42,340 nucleotides of DNA from DAIDKA01 sp049792815 (GTDB taxonomy: Bacteria > Pseudomonadota > Gammaproteobacteria > Steroidobacterales > Steroidobacteraceae): the NCBI GenBank assembly GCA_049792815.1, contig JBARBG010000059.1, positions 1 to 42,340 of the forward strand. The letters are read 5' to 3'. Below the pieces are notes generated by a model. It was given only the letters and a program-made list of their open reading frames with translations. It did not search any database and was not told the DNA's origin. The position numbers and the translations under genes were made by a program. This document shows positions 1-10,411 of this stretch, one piece after another (positions within the stretch are counted from its first letter, which is position 1; the number at the start of each line of letters is the position of its first letter).

Positions 1-911
1 ACCGGCGGCAGGCCGCCGGTGGGCCGGCGGCGCGGACGGCGGGTCTTGAGCAGCTCAGCCATGGCCGAACCTAACTGCGCGGGCGATTTCACGGTGCGCA
101 CGCCAGCCGCTTCCAGCGCCGCGAACTTGTCCGCCGCGGTGCCCTTGCCGCCGGCAACGATGGCGCCCGCGTGGCCCATGCGCTTGCCGGGAGGCGCAGT
201 TACCCCGGCGATATAGGCAACCACGGGCTTGGTCACGAAGCGGCGGATGAACTGCGCGCCGGCCTCCTCGTCGCTGCCACCGATCTCGCCCACCATGATG
301 ATGCCTTCGGTGCGCGGATCGCGTTCAAACAGCTCCAGCACATCAACGAAGTTCATGCCGCGCACCGGGTCGCCGCCGATGCCGACGCAGGTGCTCTGGC
401 CCAGGCCCTCGTGAGTGGTCTGGAACACGGCCTCATAGGTCAACGTGCCCGAACGTGAAACGATGCCGACCGCGCCCTTCTTGTGGATGAAGCCGGGCAT
501 GATGCCGATCTTGCATTCATCCGGCGTGATGACGCCGGGGCAGTTCGGCCCCACCAGCCGCGTCGCCGTGCCGGCCAGTCCCGCCTTCACCCGCACCATG
601 TCAATCACCGGAATGCCCTCGGTGATGCACACCACGAGATCCACGCCGGCGTCGGCCGCCTCGAGAATGGCGTCGGCGGCGAATGGCGCCGGCACATAGA
701 TCATGCTGACCGTGGCGCCGGTGGCGCGCACCGCTTCATCCACGGTGTTGAACACCGGCTGGCCCAGATGTGTTGTGCCGCCGCGCCCCGGCGTGGTGCC
801 ACCCACAAGTTTCGTGCCGTAGGCCAGGCACTGTTCGGAATGAAACGTGCCCTGCTTGCCGGTGAAACCCTGGCAGATGACCCGGGTGTTCCTGTCGATA
901 AGAATGCTCAT
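1..911 (-). CDS. sucD: succinyl-CoA synthetase (ADP/GDP-forming) alpha subunit, 3' end outside window
   Basis: Alpha subunit of succinate-CoA ligase, which interconverts succinyl-CoA and succinate with nucleotide phosphorylation in the TCA cycle. The ATG at 911 follows the sucC stop by 6 bp. The N-terminus carries the CoA-binding Rossmann motif (GFTGKQGTFH), and the phosphorylated active-site histidine is His247 in GHAGAI, agreeing with the E. coli position. The protein would normally end near residue 290, about base 45, after MAELLK. Here the frame stays open to the window edge and adds an Arg/Pro-rich tail (TRRPRRRPTGGLPP), so the true C-terminus is not visible. Identity is certain; only the tail is odd. 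Confidence 0.97.
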   Translation of the reverse strand, partial: MSILIDRNTRVICQGFTGKQGTFHSEQCLAYGTKLVGGTTPGRGGTTHLGQPVFNTVDEAVRATGATVSMIYVPAPFAADAILEAADAGVDLVVCITEGIPVIDMVRVKAGLAGTATRLVGPNCPGVITPDECKIGIMPGFIHKKGAVGIVSRSGTLTYEAVFQTTHEGLGQSTCVGIGGDPVRGMNFVDVLELFERDPRTEGIIMVGEIGGSDEEAGAQFIRRFVTKPVVAYIAGVTAPPGKRMGHAGAIVAGGKGTAADKFAALEAAGVRTVKSPAQLGSAMAELLKTRRPRRRPTGGLPP

Positions 912-917
912 CAGATT

Positions 918-2084
918 TCAACCCTTCTTGGCGAGCGCGACGGCCTTGCGCGCCGCATCCGTCAGATTTCCGGCCGGCGTGATCTTAAGGCCGCTCCTGG
1001 CCAGCATCTCGCGTGCCTGCGGCGCATTGGTGCCCTCGAGCCGCACCACCACCGGCACCTTCACGCCCACGTGCTTGACGGCATTGATCACGCCCTCGGC
1101 AATCAGATCGCAACGGACGATGCCGCCGAAAATATTGACCAGGATGGCCTGGACATTCGGGTTGGAGAGGATCAGCTGAAAGGCCGCCGTCACCCGCTCG
1201 CTGGTGGCGCCACCGCCCACGTCCAGGAAATTGGCGGGCTTGCCGCCATGCAGCTTGATCAGGTCCATGGTCGCCATCGCCAGGCCCGCGCCATTGACCA
1301 TGCAGGCGATGTTGCCATCCAGGGAGACGTAGTTCAGGTCATGCTCGGCGGCACGACGCTCCATGGGGTCTTCCTGCGCCGCATCGCGCGCGGCGGCGAG
1401 CGCCGTCTGCCGAAACAGCGCGTTGTCGTCGATGTTGACCTTGGCATCCAGGGCCATCAGGTCTGCCGCCTTGGTGACGATCAGAGGATTGATCTCCACC
1501 AGGCTCGCGTCACGCTCCACATACAAGTGGTACAGCGCGACTGCGATTTTCTGGAAGCTCACCAGCTGCTGGCCCTCAAGTCCCAGCGCGAAGGCGAGCT
1601 TGCGGCACTGGTAGGGCTGCAGCCCCGTGGCCGGGTGAACACTGACGGAAACAATCTTTTCCGGCGTGTGCGCCGCGACTTCCTCGATGTCCATGCCGCC
1701 CGCCACCGAGGCAATCAGCGCGATGCGGCCCTTGTCACGGTTCAGTGTCAGGGACAGGTATAACTCGCGGGCAATCTCCGAACCGCTTTCCACGTAGACC
1801 TTGTCGATGGGCAGTCCTTCGGCGCCGGTCTGGGGGGTGACCAGGCGCGTCCCAAGCATGCCCGCGGCCGCCGCGCGCACGGCCTGCAGGTCGCGAACCA
1901 CTTTCACCCCGCCGGCCTTGCCGCGGCCGCCGGCATGGACCTGCGCTTTGACCACCCAGACCGGGCCGCCAAGGGACTGTGCGGCGGCGACCGCCTCCTC
2001 GGGAGTGCCGGCCACTTGGCCGGGGGGCACCGGAATGCCAAAGCTGCGAAAGACGTCCTTCGCCTGATACTCATGCAAGTTCAT
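918..2084 (-). CDS. sucC: succinyl-CoA synthetase beta subunit
   Basis: ATP-grasp subunit that partners SucD in the TCA-cycle succinyl-CoA synthetase. It has 388 residues, the usual length (E. coli 388). The N-terminus MNLHEYQAKDVFRSFGIPVP and the nucleotide-binding segment HAGGRGKAGGVK are typical, as is the C-terminal ligase domain with NIFGGIVRCDLIAEG. It is the first gene of the sucCD pair and is divergent from pilS across a 114-bp gap. A purine-rich AAAGG lies about 12 nt before the ATG, rather far for a strong ribosome site. I found no convincing -35/-10 pair in the gap. Confidence 0.98.
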   Translation of the reverse strand: MNLHEYQAKDVFRSFGIPVPPGQVAGTPEEAVAAAQSLGGPVWVVKAQVHAGGRGKAGGVKVVRDLQAVRAAAAGMLGTRLVTPQTGAEGLPIDKVYVESGSEIARELYLSLTLNRDKGRIALIASVAGGMDIEEVAAHTPEKIVSVSVHPATGLQPYQCRKLAFALGLEGQQLVSFQKIAVALYHLYVERDASLVEINPLIVTKAADLMALDAKVNIDDNALFRQTALAAARDAAQEDPMERRAAEHDLNYVSLDGNIACMVNGAGLAMATMDLIKLHGGKPANFLDVGGGATSERVTAAFQLILSNPNVQAILVNIFGGIVRCDLIAEGVINAVKHVGVKVPVVVRLEGTNAPQAREMLARSGLKITPAGNLTDAARKAVALAKKG

Positions 2085-2185
2085 GCTGGGGGCTGACCTT
2101 TAAGGGATGGAGAAACTTCTTATTGTGCCAAAGATGCTACAGTCGCGCCCGCGCATGAGCATGGCTTGCGACAGGCATACCACTC

Positions 2186-2190
2186 GGGAG
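2186..2190 (+). promoter_or_regulatory. ribosome binding site that fixes the pilS start
   Basis: GGGAG lies 8 nt before the ATG at 2199. This favours that ATG over an in-frame TTG at 2166, which would add 11 unconserved-looking residues. Confidence 0.6.
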
Positions 2191-2198
2191 CGCGGCTG

Positions 2199-3905
2199 AT
2201 GCCGGATGCCGTCCCGAGCCCGACGCCGGCGCCCAGCGATCTGGCCTGGCGGGTCATCGGCCTGACCAGCCTCTACCGGCTGCTGCTGCCCCCGGTTTTG
2301 TTGATCCTGCAGGGACTTGCCAGTCCCGGCATCCTCGCGCGCGCCGCCGACCCGGAACTGTTCCGGATCGTGTGCTACCTCTATCTGGTTGCCGGCGTGC
2401 TGCTGATTCTGGCGCGGCGGGTGCCCCGACCCAGCTTAAGAGTCCTCGCGCTGGTCAACGCCACGGTCGACACCCTGGCCATCTCGCTGATTCTGTACAC
2501 CTCCGGTGGCGCCGGCAGCGGCCTGGGGATACTGCTGGTGCTGCCGGTGGGTGCGATGGCGCTGCTGGGCCGGACCAAGGACGCCTTCCTGGTGCCCGCA
2601 ATCGCAACGCTCGGGCTGCTGGCCCAGCAGATCGCAGCGAATCTGGTCGGCTACGCACCACCCACCGACTACACCACGGCCGGCATGCTCGGCGTGGTGC
2701 TGTTCGTCATCGGCCTGTCGGCCTGGCCCATCGCCGATCGGCTGCGTGAAAGCGAAGCGCTGGTGCGGCGCCAGGAGATCGACCTTGCGAACCTGGAGCA
2801 GCTGTCTCACTACATCGTCCAGCACCTGCGCGAGAGCATCCTCGTGGTGGACATCAAGGACCGGATCCGCCTGATCAATGAATCAGCCGCGGGCCTTCTG
2901 GGCACGGAGCAGGCCTTGCCGGGCGCACTGCTGGGCGAGGCCGCCCCGCGGCTGCTGTATCTGCTGGAAACCTGGCGCCAGCGCACCAACGGGGTGAATT
3001 CGAGCGTTGAAACACTGGTCAGCGCCGACGGCGCGCGCCTGCTGCGGCCGCACTTCGCGGCGCTGGGCAATGCACAGCCGGCCGCCGTGCTGGTATTCCT
3101 GGAAGACATGAGCCTGATCGCCGAGAAGGCCCAGCAGCTCAAGCTTGCGGCCCTGGGGCGCCTGAGCGCCAGCATCGCCCACGAGATCCGCAATCCCGTC
3201 GGCGCCATGAGCCAGGCGGGACAGTTGCTCGGCGAATCCCGGCAGCTGGCGCCCGAGGACCAGCGCCTCACCGACATCATCACCAAGAATGCCGAGCGCG
3301 TCAGCAACATCATCAACAATGTCCTGCAGCTCTCGCGCGGCGAATCCACCCAGGTGGAGACCTTCGAGCTGGCCAGTTGGATCGAGGATTTCCGCGCCGA
3401 GTTCTGCGAAACCATGCAATGGCGGCCCGAGCAGCTGATCAGTGTGGACGTGGAGACCAGCCCCGGCTCGCCCACCGGGTCCTACCCGGCGCTGGCCCTG
3501 CGCACGAACCGCGATGGCGGCGAACCGGCGATACCGGGGGGGCCGGAAGTCACCGCGGATCCCACGCAGTTGCGCCAGGTCGTGTGGAACCTGTGTGACA
3601 ACGCCATCAAGTACGGCCTGCGCGACCGCAAGGACGTCATCGAAATCCGCTACGGTCGGCTCAAACCTGCCGCACGCCCCTTCCTGGAAGTGGCGGATCG
3701 CGGCCCGGGGGTGCGGGCCGAGGATGCCGAGCGCATCTTCGAACCCTTCTTCAGTGGCCAGCACCAAGGATCAGGACTCGGCCTGTTCCTGGCGCGCGAA
3801 CTGGCGCAGACCAGCGGCGCCACTTTGCTCTACGAACCGCGCCCCGCCGGCGGAAGTATTTTCCGGCTGGTGTTCGCTGATCCGCGCCGCTGGGCGGTAC
3901 GATAG
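2199..3905 (+). CDS. pilS: type IV pilus two-component sensor histidine kinase PilS
   Basis: Inner-membrane sensor kinase that phosphorylates PilR and so controls pilA. It has 568 residues. The first ~190 contain about six hydrophobic helices, the membrane sensor domain typical of PilS, which is known in Pseudomonas to interact with pilin itself. A PAS-like region follows (ILVVDIKDRIRLIN). The H-box has the phosphoacceptor His328 in SASIAHEIRNPVGAM, followed by the N-box (VVWNLCDNAIKYG) and the G-boxes (VADRGPGV, GSGLGLFLA) of the ATPase domain. pilR starts 5 bp after its stop. The call rests on domain order plus the adjoining pilR and downstream pilABCD. Confidence 0.95.
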   Translation: MPDAVPSPTPAPSDLAWRVIGLTSLYRLLLPPVLLILQGLASPGILARAADPELFRIVCYLYLVAGVLLILARRVPRPSLRVLALVNATVDTLAISLILYTSGGAGSGLGILLVLPVGAMALLGRTKDAFLVPAIATLGLLAQQIAANLVGYAPPTDYTTAGMLGVVLFVIGLSAWPIADRLRESEALVRRQEIDLANLEQLSHYIVQHLRESILVVDIKDRIRLINESAAGLLGTEQALPGALLGEAAPRLLYLLETWRQRTNGVNSSVETLVSADGARLLRPHFAALGNAQPAAVLVFLEDMSLIAEKAQQLKLAALGRLSASIAHEIRNPVGAMSQAGQLLGESRQLAPEDQRLTDIITKNAERVSNIINNVLQLSRGESTQVETFELASWIEDFRAEFCETMQWRPEQLISVDVETSPGSPTGSYPALALRTNRDGGEPAIPGGPEVTADPTQLRQVVWNLCDNAIKYGLRDRKDVIEIRYGRLKPAARPFLEVADRGPGVRAEDAERIFEPFFSGQHQGSGLGLFLARELAQTSGATLLYEPRPAGGSIFRLVFADPRRWAVR

Positions 3906-3910
3906 GATTT

Positions 3911-5298
<1,388 letters not shown>

Positions 5299-5302
<4 letters not shown>

Positions 5303-6291
5303 CGCCTACGATCCGCAGAACCTCGTGTCTGACCTGTGGCAGCGAATCCCGCCCGCTGTACCGTGACGTACCCGATGTTCTCTACAAGACCCCGGGGGCC
5401 TGGACGATTGTCCAATGTTCCAATCCGGGCTGCCGGCTCCTATGGCTGGATCCAGCGCCAGATCCGCAGAGCCTGATCGAGCTGTACAAGGATTACTACA
5501 CGCATGCCGACGAGGACGATTGGCATGGCTGGAAGCGCCTGCTGCGCTCGGCACACGGCGCCACCGAAGACTTCCTGCTCGCCCCATTTGGCATTGCCGC
5601 CGAAAGGCGCCGCGCAAAAGTAATGTTTCTGGCCAACGATACTCCGGCAACCCTGCTCGATGTGGGGTGCGGCGACGGGTCCTTCCTGAAGACCATGGCG
5701 GACCGGGGATGGGCCGTCACGGGTCTGGACTTTGACGCTGTCGCGGTGCGTGGCATTCAAGAGCGGCTGGGATTGGAGGCGCACCTCGGAACTGCGGAGT
5801 CCATGGTCGCAGGCGGCCGAAAATTTGATGTCGTCACGTCCAGCCACGTGATCGAACATGTTCCCGACCCGGTAAAGTTCCTGGCGCAATGCGCGCAGTT
5901 ACTGAAACCGGGCGGCCGGGTAATCATCAGGGCGCCGAATGCCGCCAGCATTGGGCATTCCCTATACGGCCAGTTTTGGATCGGACTGGATCCACCCCGA
6001 CATCTGTATGCATTCACGCTGCCGGCCCTGATTGCCTGTGGGGAAAAGGCCGGCCTCAAGGTCTTGTGGTGCAAATCCACCGACGCCAATGCCGGGGGCC
6101 TGCTGGCTATCAGTCATTTCCTGCGAAGGTACGGAATGTATCGGCTGGACTGGCTGTCGAAGCTGCAGATACTGAAGTGGATGATCCTGTCGCTCGCACT
6201 TGCGCTGCGGGCAAGATTCGCCATGTGGCGAGACGCCACCAGCGGCGAAGAGCTCCACGCGGTCTTCCGTGTGGGCGACGCGCCACGCTGA
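5299..6291 (+). CDS. class I SAM-dependent methyltransferase with N-terminal zinc-ribbon-like cysteines
   Basis: The 330-residue protein begins with a Cys-x2-Cys (C10, C13) and a second pair, C40 and C45, suggesting a small zinc-binding knuckle. It then has a Methyltransf_23-type Rossmann domain with the SAM-binding motif LLDVGCGDGSF near residue 120 and the post-motif acid in VTGLDFD. This two-part layout is common in methyltransferases of surface-polysaccharide clusters. The ATG overlaps the pilR stop by 4 bases, tying the cassette to the pilSR transcript. The substrate is not deducible; a sugar or lipid-linked intermediate is the likely class. Confidence 0.85.
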
Positions 6292-6310
6292 CGCGTCGGG
6301 CATCAGTCAA

Positions 6311-7021
6311 GTGGACATCCTGACCAAGTTGTTGCGGGTGCTGTGGATACCCGAATACCGGGGTCCATTCCTGCGCACCCGAGTCGCCGCATCGACCGAG
6401 CACGATGCCATCCTGCCTGGATTGGCGCTGCGCACGGTGGTCGACATCGGCGCGAATCGCGGCCAGTTCGCCCTGTGCATCCGCCGCCTGTACCCAATGG
6501 CGCAGATCTACTCCTTCGAACCCTTGGCCAAACCCGCGCGCTCCTGGATCCGCAATTTCGGTTCCGACCCGCGCGCGAAGCTGTTCAACAAGGCGGTCGC
6601 AGCGCAAGTCGGATCAGCCACGATGAATGTGTCGCGCTGGGACGTGTCCTCCTCGTTGCTGCCCTTCGCCCAGGCCCAACATGACAACTTCCTGCTGACC
6701 AAGGAGGCTTCGCGGGAAGTCGTGCAAACCACGACGCTGGATGTGTGCCTGGGTGAGCCGCAGCTGCAGGACCCGGCGCTGCTGAAGCTTGATGTGCAGG
6801 GCTACGAACTCACAGCCCTGCATGGTTGCGGCACACTGCTGGACCGGTTCAGGTACGTCTATGTCGAGGCATCGTTCGTAGAACTCTATGTGGGCCAGGC
6901 GCTGGCAACCGAAGTGATCGGATTTCTGCTCGAACGCGGCTTCAAGCTGCTGTGCGTCGCGAATCTGTCCCGGGGAAAATCCATGCGGCCCATCCAGGCG
7001 GATTTCCTGTTTTCGAAATAA
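6311..7021 (+). CDS. FkbM family methyltransferase
   Basis: About 236 residues from the GTG at 6311. This start lies 19 bp after the previous stop and directly before the conserved start of the fold (DILTKLLRVLWIPEYRG). The frame is open further upstream to 6200, inside the previous gene, but that stretch reads like shadow sequence. The SAM motif is VVDIGANRGQFAL, and LLKLDVQGYELTALHG is the FkbM-family signature. FkbM enzymes O-methylate sugars or polyketides and are frequent in O-antigen and glycan clusters. The substrate here is unknown. The family call is firm, the start codon is not. Confidence 0.85.
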   Translation: MDILTKLLRVLWIPEYRGPFLRTRVAASTEHDAILPGLALRTVVDIGANRGQFALCIRRLYPMAQIYSFEPLAKPARSWIRNFGSDPRAKLFNKAVAAQVGSATMNVSRWDVSSSLLPFAQAQHDNFLLTKEASREVVQTTTLDVCLGEPQLQDPALLKLDVQGYELTALHGCGTLLDRFRYVYVEASFVELYVGQALATEVIGFLLERGFKLLCVANLSRGKSMRPIQADFLFSK

Positions 7022-7040
7022 TCAACGTTGGTCAAATCTA

Positions 7041-8555
7041 TTGAGTATCAAAGCCAACGTTGCGGCCAATTACTTTGGGCAGATGTATACGGCTGTAATG
7101 GCCTTCGCGTTCGTGCCGATCTGCATCCGGTATCTGGGCACCGAGGCCTACGGACTGGTCGCGATCTTCGCCATCCTGCAAAGCAGTGCTGCGCTTCTGG
7201 ACCTGGGAATGAAGCCCACGCTGGCACGCGAGATGGCGCGGTTCAATACCGGCGCGCGCAGCGCGCAGTCGATCCTTGACCTGCTGCGCACCGCCGAAAC
7301 GCTGGGCGCCTGCGTTGGCCTGGTGGTCGCGCTGTCGATCTGGGCTGCCTCGGCGTGGCTGGCGACGCGCTGGCTCAACACGACGCACCTGTCCCCCGCC
7401 GCGGTGGCTCATGCCCTGACGGGCATGGGGTTGATTTGCGCCCTGCGCTTCCTTGAAAACATCTACGTGGGCAGCATCATCGGGCTGCAACGCCAGGTTA
7501 TCCAATGCGTCGTGAGCTGTTCGCTGATGAGCGCCCGCGCCTTCGGCGCGGTTGCCGTGCTCGCCGTGTTCTCGCCCACCGTCGGCGCGTTCTTTGCATG
7601 GCAGGTGCTGATCTCACTCATCAGCATCCCGATCTATGCACTGGTGGTGTACCGGTCGCTGCCGCGCGGCAACCGCGCCGGATCATTCTCCTGGAGCACC
7701 GTTAGCGGCATCTGGAGGTTTTCCGGTGGGGTCAGTGCGAACGCAGTGCTGGCACTGCTGATCCTGCAACTGGACAAGATACTGCTGTCGGCGCGCCTGC
7801 CGCTCAAGGCGTTCTCCTATTACGCTGTGGCCAGCGTGCTGAGCAGCGCGCTCTACATGCTTTCAATGCCGATTTCCGCGGCGTTCTACCCGACCTTCAC
7901 TGAACTGGCAACCCGCGGCGATACCGAGGCCCTGCGCCGCGCCTACCATCAGGCGGCACAGCTGATGGCGGTCATCATGGGCGGCGCCGCCATTGTGCTC
8001 ATCGTGTTCGCGGACACGGCACTGAACGCCTGGACGGGAGATGCGAGCGTGACACTGTTCGCTGCGCCGCTGCTGCGGGTACTTGCCCTTGGCACGCTGT
8101 TGAACTGCTACGTCGGCATTCCATACCAGCTGCAGCTGGCGAGCGGCTGGACGTCCCTCACTGTCATGCTCAATGCCGTGGCGGTGTGCCTGCTGGCCCC
8201 GGCCCTGTTCCTGATCATTCCAGTCTACGGCGCCGCCGGCGCGGCGTGGATCTGGGTCGCCCTGAATGTCGGCAACCTGTTGTTCTACACTTACTTCATG
8301 CATAGACGCCTGCTACCCACGGACAAATGGCGCTGGTATCGGCAGGACGTTTTCGCGCCGGCGCTCGCTGGCGGGCTAATCGCTGCGGCCTGCCGGATCG
8401 TCCTGCCCTCATCGCCGTCCAGATTCGCCCAGCTCGGCGAGCTGCTGATAGCCTTTGGGATGGTAAGTCTAGCCGGAGCGTTGGTATGTGGGTCGACCCG
8501 CGATGAATTGAGAAGATTCACCAGCGCCGCCCTGGGACGGTCCGGACTTGCCTAG
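7041..8555 (+). CDS. Wzx-like polysaccharide flippase (MATE/MOP superfamily)
   Basis: A 504-residue polytopic membrane protein with roughly 12-14 hydrophobic helices. It starts SIKANVAANYFGQMYTAV and has the early motif IRYLGTEAYGLVAIFA, typical of oligosaccharide flippases (RfbX/Wzx, MVF-like). These translocate undecaprenyl-linked glycans to the periplasmic face. The start is a TTG at 7041, 19 bp after the FkbM gene; no ATG precedes the conserved N-terminus and no clear ribosome site is visible. The stop overlaps the next gene's apparent start. Confidence 0.85.
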   Translation: MSIKANVAANYFGQMYTAVMAFAFVPICIRYLGTEAYGLVAIFAILQSSAALLDLGMKPTLAREMARFNTGARSAQSILDLLRTAETLGACVGLVVALSIWAASAWLATRWLNTTHLSPAAVAHALTGMGLICALRFLENIYVGSIIGLQRQVIQCVVSCSLMSARAFGAVAVLAVFSPTVGAFFAWQVLISLISIPIYALVVYRSLPRGNRAGSFSWSTVSGIWRFSGGVSANAVLALLILQLDKILLSARLPLKAFSYYAVASVLSSALYMLSMPISAAFYPTFTELATRGDTEALRRAYHQAAQLMAVIMGGAAIVLIVFADTALNAWTGDASVTLFAAPLLRVLALGTLLNCYVGIPYQLQLASGWTSLTVMLNAVAVCLLAPALFLIIPVYGAAGAAWIWVALNVGNLLFYTYFMHRRLLPTDKWRWYRQDVFAPALAGGLIAAACRIVLPSSPSRFAQLGELLIAFGMVSLAGALVCGSTRDELRRFTSAALGRSGLA

Positions 8556-9468
8556 CTTCACCCATTCTCGCAGCAATTCCGGGCCAGCGGTGACCGTCGC
8601 GATCCCGGTGTACAACGAAAAACGCTTCGTGGCCGAGGCGATTCAGTCGGTACTGGATCAGACTTTCGCCAACTTCGAATTGCTGATTTCCGATGATGCT
8701 TCAACGGATGGCAGTGCGGAAATATGCGCGGCCCTGGCGGCCCAGGATGCGCGGATCAGATTCATCAGGCAGCCCGCCAATCTCGGTGCTTTCCTTAATC
8801 TCAAGTATGTGACCGATCAGGCGCAGGCACCGCTGCTCGTGTGGCTGGCCCAGGACGATAAGCTGGACTGCCGCTACCTCGAGGAATGCCTGCGACAGAT
8901 GGCATTGAATCCGGCTAACGTGCTGGTCAGCAGCGACTTCAGGATCATTGATGAGGCCGGCAACCTCATCTGCACCGAGCGCCTGGACAGCATCCGCGCG
9001 GCCATACCGTGGCGGACACGACGCGCCGAGTTCTTCAAATTTCCGGTTTACTCGAACATTTTCTATGCTTTCTACGGGATGGTGCGCACCACTGCCTGCC
9101 AAAGCATGTTCAGTGAACTCAAGCGACCCCGGTTCATGTCGCAAATCGAATTGCCGGTCCTGGCGCGCCTGGCAACCGCCGGGGAGATTTGCTCCTTCGC
9201 ACCTGATCTGCGCTTCTACCGACGGGTCGGTACATCCCTTTTCCACACCGAGCTCAAGCTGCTGCGGGCGCAATCACGCATCAGGCAAATCGCGATCGTG
9301 GCGCTACACTTTGGCAGGTTGATAGCCGACCAGGTATCTGTCCTGCTGCGCTCATCACTGCCGGTCACGGTGAAACTCGGAATCCTGTCGCGGCTCGCCT
9401 ATTTCTACCTGGTCAGATGCGTAGTGCTCGTTGCCAGGGGAAAACAGTATGATGCTCCGCATGATTGA
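8548..9468 (+). CDS. family 2 glycosyltransferase
   Basis: GT-A fold inverting glycosyltransferase with up to 306 residues. It has the N-terminal nucleotide-sugar site VAIPVYNEKRFVAEAIQSVL, the acid pair in ISDDASTDGS, and a metal-binding DxD-like segment WLAQDDKLD. The assigned TTG at 8548 overlaps the flippase stop by 8 bases. A GTG at 8590, directly before TVAIPVYN, would also give an intact catalytic domain. The C-terminal ~80 residues are basic and hydrophobic, suggesting membrane association. Donor and acceptor sugars cannot be told from sequence. Confidence 0.85.
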   Translation: MPSFTHSRSNSGPAVTVAIPVYNEKRFVAEAIQSVLDQTFANFELLISDDASTDGSAEICAALAAQDARIRFIRQPANLGAFLNLKYVTDQAQAPLLVWLAQDDKLDCRYLEECLRQMALNPANVLVSSDFRIIDEAGNLICTERLDSIRAAIPWRTRRAEFFKFPVYSNIFYAFYGMVRTTACQSMFSELKRPRFMSQIELPVLARLATAGEICSFAPDLRFYRRVGTSLFHTELKLLRAQSRIRQIAIVALHFGRLIADQVSVLLRSSLPVTVKLGILSRLAYFYLVRCVVLVARGKQYDAPHD

Positions 9469-10411
9469 CGCGCCCGCCAAGAGCAGCTGCGACAACGCGG
9501 CCCGGATCGCCGTGCTCATTCCCTGTTTCAATGAAGCGGTGTCGATTGCCGCCGTGGTCGGCGCCTTCAGGGCGGCCCTGCCGGCCGCCGATATCTACGT
9601 CTATGACAACAATTCCACGGACCAGTCCGTCAGCATCGCCGCGGCAGCGGGCGCGCGGGTAAGAAAGGAGTCGCTGCAGGGCAAGGGTCACGTGGTCCGG
9701 CGCATGTTTGCCGACGTCGAGGCGGACGTCTACGTGATGACCGACGGAGACGCCACTTACGACCCTGATTGCGCGCCGGCCATGATCAACCTGCTGCTCC
9801 AGGAAAGCCTGGACATGGTGGTCGCCGCGCGGGTTGCCGCCGAGGAGGGCGCCTACCGCCACGGCCATCGTTTTGGCAACCAGCTGCTGACCCGGGCCGT
9901 CGGCCATTTGTTCGGCAGCCGCTTCACCGACATGTTGTCGGGCTACCGGGTTTTCTCACGACGCTTCGTCAAATCGTTTCCAGCGATGTCCAGTGGCTTT
10001 GAAGTGGAAACTGAGTTGACCGTCCATGCGCTTGAGCTGTCACTGCCCGTGGCCGAAGTCCCAACTGCCTATAACGTCCGGCTCGAAGGCTCGATCAGCA
10101 AGCTGAACACCTATTCCGACGGATTGCGGATCGTGCGCCTGATTCTGGTGCTCTACAAAGACGAGCGCCCACTGCAGTTCTTCTCGGCTATCGCGGCCGT
10201 ACTGTGCGTTGTGGCGCTGTGTCTCGGGATCCCTCTGATAGTGACTTTCGTGCACACCGGATTGGTGCTGCGCCAGCCTACGGCGATCCTGGCCACAGGC
10301 CTGGTGCTGCTCTCCGCGCTTAGCCTGGTCACCGGCCTGGTACTGGATACTGTCACGCGCGGCCGCCGTGAAATCAGGCGTCTTGCCTATCTGGCGATCA
10401 AGGCGCACTAA
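9449..10411 (+). CDS. polyprenyl-phosphate glycosyltransferase-like GT2 (GtrB/DPM-type) with C-terminal membrane helices
   Basis: About 320 residues. The ATG at 9449 is chosen because AGGGGA lies 7 nt upstream; the frame is also open to a TTG at 9431. A GT2 domain (VLIPCFNEAVSIAAVV, YDNNSTDQS, VMTDGDATYDPD) is followed by two hydrophobic helices near the C-terminus. Enzymes of this build transfer a sugar from a nucleotide donor to undecaprenyl phosphate on the cytoplasmic face. With the GtrA-type flippase at 15895 and the large membrane proteins at 12271 and 13985, it would complete a three-part glycosylation route. The start overlaps the previous gene by 20 bases. The stop codon interlocks with the opposing gene's stop. 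Confidence 0.85.
   Translation: MMLRMIDAPAKSSCDNAARIAVLIPCFNEAVSIAAVVGAFRAALPAADIYVYDNNSTDQSVSIAAAAGARVRKESLQGKGHVVRRMFADVEADVYVMTDGDATYDPDCAPAMINLLLQESLDMVVAARVAAEEGAYRHGHRFGNQLLTRAVGHLFGSRFTDMLSGYRVFSRRFVKSFPAMSSGFEVETELTVHALELSLPVAEVPTAYNVRLEGSISKLNTYSDGLRIVRLILVLYKDERPLQFFSAIAAVLCVVALCLGIPLIVTFVHTGLVLRQPTAILATGLVLLSALSLVTGLVLDTVTRGRREIRRLAYLAIKAH

Noticed and set aside
483..1763. 426-codon plus-strand frame across sucD and sucC
   Set aside because: Shadow of the two sucCD frames, with His/Arg-rich composition and no domain.
2085..2198. Promoters in the sucC-pilS gap
   Set aside because: Some TACAGT- and CACAAT-like boxes exist, but none has a -35 at proper spacing on either strand, so no promoter is listed.
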